Positions 57,678 to 64,000 of a stretch of 64,000 nucleotides of DNA are shown here, piece by piece. The stretch covers positions 62,001-126,000 of the forward strand of contig JACCGJ010001637.1 in the NCBI GenBank assembly GCA_013407085.1. The letters run 5' to 3'. How positions within the stretch are numbered: the first letter of the stretch is position 1; the number at the start of each line of letters is the position of its first letter. The notes under the pieces are model-generated. The model ran no database searches and had not been told where the DNA came from. It was given only the letters and a program-made list of their open reading frames with translations. This stretch comes from Atriophallophorus winterbourni (taxonomy: Eukaryota; Platyhelminthes; Trematoda; Plagiorchiida; Microphallidae). The position numbers and the translations under genes are program-made.

Positions 57678-58253
57678 TCAACAATTTGTTCCTACATGGT
57701 TTGGTCCCAACCATATCCCACCATCACTTTCTGCGACTGCCAGGCGTTCATTCTCGTCTGATCTCTTGGAATTCGGTGTGGTGCTTGGAACAAATGTAAC
57801 TGTCCTTCTGGGAACATTCGTTTCTTGAGGTGGACTATGTGTTCGACAACATTGAAGACATTGTAAGAAGGTTTTAAATTCTTGACGGAAATTGTTATTT
57901 AGCCAGGCATAGAAGAATGGATTGTAAACAGCGGAGCTCATAGCAAGGATATGACACCAAATGAATGCTTTCGATAACGTGTCCGACTCATCGACACCTT
58001 TTTGAGAAGTGTCGACGATCATCCAGAATGTATGCAACGGTATCCAACAAATCACAAATATCACCACCATGGCGATTAGCATTTTCGTCATTCGCTTTTT
58101 GCGTTTGAACTCGGCCAGTTCTTTTTCCCGATTCTTCAATCCGATACGTAGCTCACACCTTACACGAAGCGCGCGACACACTCGATAATAACAAACCGAG
58201 ATGATCAAACACGGCACGACAAATTGAAGGACGAAAGTGACGATGGTAAACAC
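57678..58253 (-). CDS. Neuropeptide GPCR, terminal coding exon (TM5-TM7, C-tail)
   Basis: A minus-strand frame of 191 codons entered through a splice acceptor (CATCGAACAG, AG at 58254-58255), phase 0. Residues 1-25 form TM5 (IVTFVLQFVVPCLIISVCYY). A basic third inner loop follows (LKNREKELAEFKRKKRMTKM). TM6 carries the class A signature CWIP in MVVIFVICWIPLHTFWMIVD. After a short outer loop TM7 reads CHILAMSSAVYNPFFYAWLN with NPxxY in the form NPFFY, then helix 8 NNFRQEFKTFLQC with a CLQCC palmitoylation-type cluster. The Ser/Thr-rich tail has likely phosphorylation sites. RMTKMLIAMVV, LAMSSxxYNPF and AWLNxNFRxEFK are typical of NPY/NPF-like and related neuropeptide receptors. It is a plasma-membrane receptor coupling to G proteins; the ligand is inferred only. 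Exons for TM1-TM4 lie further up on the minus strand and were not located. Confidence 0.88.
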   Translation of the reverse strand: MFTIVTFVLQFVVPCLIISVCYYRVCRALRVRCELRIGLKNREKELAEFKRKKRMTKMLIAMVVIFVICWIPLHTFWMIVDTSQKGVDESDTLSKAFIWCHILAMSSAVYNPFFYAWLNNNFRQEFKTFLQCLQCCRTHSPPQETNVPRRTVTFVPSTTPNSKRSDENERLAVAESDGGIWLGPNHVGTNC

Positions 58254-58255
58254 CT

Positions 58256-59967
58256 GTTCGATGAAAAATGTACAGAATTGATGTTTTATTGATTACATTA
58301 AAAGTGACATATGGCTAGGTTCATTCAAACACAATTCAACTAGCCGCGGGCGATTTTGAACAAAATGCGAAGTATATGCACAAAAATATAACTCCAGTAT
58401 TACCTCGTAAATATTAAATGGAAAAGGCATTCGATTATATGACTGGATTTCTATGATTAATTTTAGTTGGAAATAGGATAAGTCTCTAAGGTAGTCATGA
58501 TTCAAATTCTAGCAATAAAACTTTATATAAGGATGTTCGAATTAGATGTTATACAGGATGAAAAAGAGCATCTACCGCGACAGTGGATGTCTTTTGTATT
58601 CACAACGGAATAAAATCTCAACGAAAACTTAAAGGCATTGAGGAGTTAATCGCTTCCCGCAACATTTTACTTTGGTCATAAATAAGCGCCTTGAACTTCT
58701 AGCAGCACCAGAGGTCATGGCTGCATGTTGAAAATATTACACCCCAAATGGTACTGTCGCAGGTATTTTCATTCATTGCGTTTTTTAATCCCTACCAGCC
58801 AATTTTTTAAACTCAAAGAGTTTATTTATATTCGAATCAAAACTGGATGATTTTATGAGAGCTAACCCTGATTCACCCAAAATATTTATAATCTATCCCA
58901 GTCATGTGCTCCCATTTATTATATATAAATTTATACTACGAATCTGCGGTTAAACTAAAGTTAATTGCTTTTTTAACCATAAATCTTGAATCTTGAGTGC
59001 TTCATGAGGAATCATTTTGTGATTCTGTGTGTGATCCTTGTGGTTCGTTGCACCAACCTCAATCAACCGTGGCTTCAACGACTCACTTTGTTCAAAACCA
59101 TAATGTTTTCATCCCATTTGTCATATGCGAGTAATTTTACCTTTCGTTATGGATTGGCTTATGTCAAGGAAGCTGTTTGTTTACGTTAACGCGACTATGG
59201 AGGTAATGTCAAAATAAATCCTTCAATATGGACATTTATGCTTATTTAACACCAATTGACACAAAAGCGAATAATGTTTAGCCAACGCTAATACTTTAAT
59301 ATTAATAATGTGAATAAGTTTCTAAATCAATTGTATCTTGTTAAAACTTATCATGCCTTTACTGCTGTCTTCAAAACAATTATACATTTTACATCAACTC
59401 ATTATAAACAAACCAGCTTATTGCCTGAGCAACCTCGTAATCGACATATTGATCGAAATGATTGTTCGTAAAGACAATGAAAATACAACTTTTCCTATAA
59501 TCTGAAAAGTGGTTTATAATGTTGCATTGTTTCGCATGACTGATAATCTAAATTTAATTGAATATAGATTTGTAGATTAAAAAGTTATGAGACTATCCGA
59601 GACAATCGGGTGGGATAGGTTAACTGCAAATTCGAAATGTTTATGTGAAACAAAAATAGCAAAACACATTTTGTTTTGCCTAAATTTTCTCAAAGTACGT
59701 GGGAGTTAATTAAAATCTGTTCAAATGATAGATACAAATACCTTATGAGCAATTTGATGATTGTTTATTTTCAACATCGAGATTAATCTACACTAACTAA
59801 ACTAAACTAATCGAACGTGCCAACTATATTCAGAAATAAGAAATATACGTGCAAATATGTAAGTGAAGTTCTGCGAAACAATCTTTAACATCGTGAGTTT
59901 AGGTTAAAACTTTTAGAACATCAAAAAACAAAAAAACTTAATGAAACTGAATTAAATGGCAAACAAA
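58256..59967. other. Probable intron of the GPCR gene
   Basis: No coding block recognised on either strand; AT-rich. Confidence 0.45.
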
Positions 59968-60160
59968 TTTAGCGCTTGTTTGTTAATGTTGGTTAAGGTT
60001 GCCACGACCAACCTGCTCAATCACATGTGCCCAAACAAATGAGGTTAGGATTGAACACATGTTGCTTCAACCAAAATTCATGTGCAGCATTTCCATCAAA
60101 CGCACCCCACGAACGGATTTTTGCTGTTTGCACTGTTCAAGTAGAGAGTTGCGGTCCCTA
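59968..60160 (-). repeat. Hammerhead repeat, monomer, decayed
   Basis: Minus-strand unit with GTTTGGGCACATGTGATTGA, AGGTTGGTCGTGGCAACC and a wrecked core at about 60104-60147 (CTTGAACA, stem II loop AAACA and GC stem partly kept, CCCCAC stem I arm). Confidence 0.65.
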
Positions 60161-60766
60161 AGCAGGAAGCAATATGATTTCAACCAGAGTGCTAATCCTT
60201 CGCAGGTATTCATGGAACCATTTTTGGTATATAAATATCGCATTACATACTTCGCTTTGTCAGTTGATAATAGTTTATCTGATTGATTTGTATATAAATC
60301 CCATGAAGATGGATAAAATGTGCTGGTGGTATTATTGTTATTTGCCACTTCACTTTGATCAATTCAATGTAACTTGTTTCAGGGCAAACTTGTTCAAATA
60401 TTTTTGAGTAATCATTGCTTTATTCTTCGTCATAAACGTTTTGAAAATTTGGATATTCTTAACCATGAAAATTAAATACTTTACTGCTGATGACATAAAA
60501 TATTTTTGAGTATTGTACTGCTTCAGTTAAACCAACGCTCAGTAATGGACAATCACTTGATTAATTCACAGAGCAATTTACGTGGGAATACTTTCAAACC
60601 GCATTTTTAATATACCGATATTCGGCAAGTACAATTGCGTCATTGATTCTAAGTTACTGTTTGAGTGCCGCTTTCGGCATTTTGATTAAGGAAAGCACCA
60701 ACATGCGTAATAAATTTACGCTATTTGAGATTGAATGGCGTGGATTATTTAAATCTAAATATTTAG
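60161..60766. other. Non-coding DNA
   Basis: Nothing recognised. Confidence 0.35.
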
Positions 60767-60788
60767 TGTATGTATGTATGTATGTATG
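60767..60788. repeat. (GTAT)n microsatellite
   Basis: Five tandem GTAT units. Confidence 0.9.
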
Positions 60789-61481
60789 AAAGCACAAGCC
60801 TGATCCAGGCAAAGTGCCGCATAGTCAGAGAATGCACGTGGGCTAAGATACTGTCAGGTTGCCCAGACCTAGACAGATATGACGGGGGACTAGAAATGGT
60901 AGTAAGACTCCAGCGTGTTTCAGCACGCAGCTCACTACCGCTGGCCAATCAATTTAGCATGATGTTAGATGTACAGCACAGAAATGCTGCACGATCGCAC
61001 ATACGTGCAAAATTATTCAGTAGGCATTGGAATTATCGACCACATCTCATGTTTCCGTTTGTCGTGTCGCTTTAGCTACACTGCGAGGCTTATTTCTTGT
61101 GTAACCAAAAACATCAACATTGGAATTTTAACACCACAAAACGAGTTGACCATTGGCGCCAATATGTTATGACAGTGACAGTGAAATATAAAGAAAAAAA
61201 ACTGACAGCCAAAATAGAATTCGTTCACAAGTTTCGACGTTTAGAGATAAATATTTGGAAATAGTGGCATGAGAATTAAATGTTTCCAGTCACAAAACGT
61301 TTTAGCATGGAAGACTTATGAGATTGTTAGAACGCACAGAATACGATTAGATATGCAGACAGTATATTGTGTCACAATCATCGATTGCCCTTCCATGACG
61401 CTAACTTTCGGTTTTATTTGCCACAACGCATTTAATTTATTCTCTAATGAACCCGAAGGATTTATTCTACGCCGGGAGCCT
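60789..61481. other. Unassigned GC-richer segment
   Basis: About 60790-60935 is richer in GC than its surroundings and may be the 3' end of an unknown LINE. An open frame 61269-61634 is partly inside the MITE and so not a gene. Confidence 0.3.
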
Positions 61482-61709
61482 TTAACCCTTAACTGCCTGA
61501 ATTATTTTACAAGCGTCACCTCACTTCCGAAGTTTGTTGACAACTGGCGCGCCGCATGGCTCAGCCGTCTAAAACACGTATCAAACGAGAGCAGAACGTG
61601 TGCCGAATCCGATACTCCCGGCATACGGAAGTGATCTGTCTAATTTATCCTATCATAAACCTTTAAATTTTGTGTACCGAATTTGACCCATTCAACCGTT
61701 AAGGGTTAA
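61482..61709 (-). mobile_element. piggyBac-derived MITE, 220 bp
   Basis: TTAA (61482-61485 and 61706-61709) flank a 220-bp element with ends CCCTTAACTG and CGGTTAAGGG. On the minus strand its first about 195 bases match the left end of piggyBac 1 (15956 onward, including a GCTGAGCCATGCGGCG block and AACAAACTTCGGAAGTGAGG). The last about 20 match that element's right end (ATTCAGGCAGTTAAGGG). It is a deletion derivative lacking the transposase. Confidence 0.93.
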
Positions 61710-63139
61710 CTAGGAAGATAGCTGTCTTTACGTTTCTTATTTACAAACAACTGAATTTCATGGCCACCTCAAGGTAATTTCATGTCTCGCTTATAATTGA
61801 TAATGAATTTACATTCATGTTTAATTGGGAAACCAGTTTTATCCATCGTGTCCATGATCTCAATAACCAGCTCCAAAATACCACATCTCAATCATTTCGA
61901 TGCCAATAACAGTCCAAAATTTTTATTCTATTTGATGCGATTTCCACAATTTTTAATCAATATTGAATAAAAGAATATAAATTGACTGATCTGAATTTAG
62001 TCGCTTTTGCAACATGATTGTTTAAGTTGAAAAGATGATTTCATTGCTTCTCAAACGAAAAATGTTTTGGTTGCTATTAATGATTTTTGAATTAAGACAT
62101 ATTGATTTTCAGAAATACGGTCGAAAAGCAGGGGTAACTGTAGAACGGAAATGATTCGTTTCGCTCACAACATGAGATTAACCATTGAATTCAAATCTGA
62201 TTAAGTGTGAACTTTTAGGTGATTATGCTTGGCTTGCCCGGAGGGAAATTGAGATGGCGAGCTAGATTTAATTAGTGGCTCCCTCGGTTCAGCAGGAATT
62301 TGTCTGGAGGAATAACAAAGGGAAAATTACTGTCAGATCATGTTGAGTAATTTCCATCGAGATATAACAGCACGCATTAAAGGGAACAGTTATCCGATAA
62401 CACTAGCTATTGAAAATCTGGACGATCAGAATCCACGAAAGTCACGGATATTACATATCGTTTATGAAATGCAGAGTTAAAAATCTGCTTTAGAATCAAG
62501 GTTCTTCAAAAATGGTGTCTTACTTGCCATGGTTTTAAAACTAACAATAACGTGTTTTTATATACGGCAGTTATTACTCTTTACATATTATATTATCTTT
62601 AAATAAAAGCGGTTTTTGAGATATGTTTATGATTGTTTAAATTTTCTAAATTCGCCTACAAATAACTTATCAGCTACAACATAGTGTAGTTCAGTATAGT
62701 ACAAATAGCGAATAATGTGAAAATCGTGTGTATTTCTGTGTTTTAAAGCAAATCATCGGTTAAACATCCGTGTCAATTTTTTTAATATACATTTAACGGT
62801 AATGAATGCATATAGTAATAACAACTAATCTGTCTCGGTAAAGAGAAGTGATACCGCATTATTGGTTTCTCTCCTACATCTTTTCGTTACACATAGTTAC
62901 AAAACTCATATTCTCTGCTGTACATGTACTACATTGTGCAAAACGTTTGCGCGTAATGTCTATAAGGGCTTTCCCGACGTACCATTTGTCTCCCAACTTT
63001 GTTCTATGTCGATAACCGATAAACCACTCTATCAGGTGATATAATATATTATACACAACATTTTACATTTGATTTCAAATCAGCAATTGATTTGAATATG
63101 TTTGACTGATCGCGTATTCATAATGCAAATGGATTTGAG
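61710..63139. other. Non-coding AT-rich DNA
   Basis: Frames at 62862-63056 on both strands overlap each other and have no motif. Nothing else. Confidence 0.4.
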
Positions 63140-63295
63140 TGCAATCGGTTAGATCAGGTATTCGGCAACGTTTATCTTCTGGTACAGAGAGGTCGTCAGA
63201 CCAAGGGTGATAGTCAGCGCAGGTAACATGACTAAGTAGCAGTCAACCCAGTTATGCATGATTCATGACACTTGGTCTCACGAAGCTTCTGTGTC
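63140..63295. repeat. Repeat related to the 54.77-kb foldback
   Basis: ATCGGTTAGA, GGCAACGTTTATC and CGTCAGACCAAG parallel 54754-54812; the end (GAAGCTTCTGTGTC) is the reverse complement of 54790-54804, so the copy is itself inverted. Confidence 0.5.
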
Positions 63296-63794
63296 AAAAG
63301 CTGATTTATTACTTCGTTTGTATATTTTATGTAGCTTTTATGAGAAATTGGTTCGTCCGGCTCTTGGGAATTTCAAACGTACAAATTAAGGTGTTTTAAG
63401 TCCTTTTTGAATGATGATATGTAGAAATGCTCCGAATTCCCAGACATTGGAAAGTATCTAACTTCTGTTCATAAGGTACATGTGTCGTCCATGTTGCTTG
63501 CAAATATCAACAGTAGGCACCTAAAAGGTCATCTATAGAAATATGATGAATCCTGTGAAATCATTTTAGTCGTTCAGCAAGATTATTTCAGTATATGCGA
63601 AGATTTTGAAAAAAACGGAAAAGACGAATTTTACTTTTGGCACAGAAACATAACTGTTTAACCCCACAATATTGAGATATTGGATCTGCGCACATTTAAC
63701 TCAACAACTAATGATTTTAAACTACTTCGAACTTATATTCAAGTAGTAAAAGCATTGCCTGGCTATGAAAGTCGTAGTTTATGTTGGATAAGTC

Positions 63795-64000
63795 GATATG
63801 TCGATAAGTCGGCGGCGTGATCTGCGTTCAGCAGCCAAGAGCTGTATCTGCTCCTCCCCAGCTTGCAGACGACGTTTTATACAGTGCCTCTAATGTGAGC
63901 TGTCAAGAGCAAGTTCTTCCCAACTCGCCGGGTCAATGACAAGAGCTTTCATATTTCTTTTGCAAACGTTTTGTACCGCAAGTGCGGTCTGCCCAATGGT
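63795..64000 (-). pseudogene. RTE C-terminal coding fragment at window edge
   Basis: Minus strand: GRPHLRYKTFAKEI, then a stop and, in the neighbouring frames, a block parallel to WEELxxxRxxWRxxVKRRLQ and GEEQIQLLAAERRSRRR. These are the last residues of the RTE ORF2 also seen at 10110-10300. It begins outside the window. Confidence 0.7.

Noticed and set aside
61269..61634. 121-residue plus-strand frame
   Set aside because: Its last third lies inside the piggyBac MITE, in the antisense of a non-coding element end, so the frame is accidental.
62862..63056. Overlapping 60-residue frames on both strands, considered as an upstream GPCR exon
   Set aside because: No transmembrane segment or DRY-type motif; the frames are mutual shadows.

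Overview
This window reads as nuclear DNA of a flatworm, most probably a digenean trematode. The grounds are an AT-rich background, very sparse coding exons separated by kilobases of non-coding DNA, degraded LINEs of the CR1-like and RTE types, a Ty3/gypsy element resembling the trematode CsRn1 group, piggyBac elements, and short dispersed repeats carrying hammerhead ribozymes. I cannot name the species. No bacterial operons, rRNA, tRNA or CRISPR arrays are visible.

Likely host coding sequence is scarce. The best case is a compact intronless EF-hand calcium-binding protein (11656-11886, minus) with a TATA-like box and a poly(A) signal. The second is the terminal coding exon of a class A neuropeptide-type GPCR (57678-58253, minus), carrying TM5-TM7 and the cytoplasmic tail. 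Weaker candidates are terminal exons at 23092-23406 and 27674-27856 (both minus) and a few unassigned reading frames on the plus strand (6591, 40730, 50551, 53868).

Layout: 0-2.3 kb CR1-like LINE (minus, ORF2 open to the window edge); 2.8-6.2 kb LINE scraps; 7.4-10.5 kb degenerate full-length RTE; 10.9-15.3 kb pieces of CR1-like LINEs around the EF-hand gene; 15.4-20.5 kb a gypsy element with a 1.9 kb piggyBac inserted just behind the YIDD motif of its reverse transcriptase; 21-22.4 kb LINE 3' ends; 27.0 kb an internally deleted mini-RTE with 10-bp target duplications; 28.9-30.8 kb RTE pieces; 43.1-45.8 kb a second piggyBac with intact ends; 47.5-49.3 kb CR1-like LINE; 57.7 kb GPCR exon; 61.5 kb a 220-bp MITE derived from the first piggyBac; 63.8 kb an RTE 3' end running off the window.

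The most interesting system is a family of about 232-237-bp repeats at nine places (20.6, 22.8, 25.5, 30.4, 32.8, 37.8, 42.7, 55.8 and 60.0 kb). Its unit carries a type I hammerhead ribozyme with a complete core: CTGATGA, stem II GTGC/GCAC, GAAA, a loopless ACCGGT stem III, cleavage triplet GTC and a 6-bp stem I. Units occur as direct dimers bounded by ribozymes. Two loci end in an inverted partial unit, have the same outer ends and are flanked by 9-13-bp direct repeats, so they look like whole mobile insertions (retrozyme- or Penelope-like non-autonomous retroelements).
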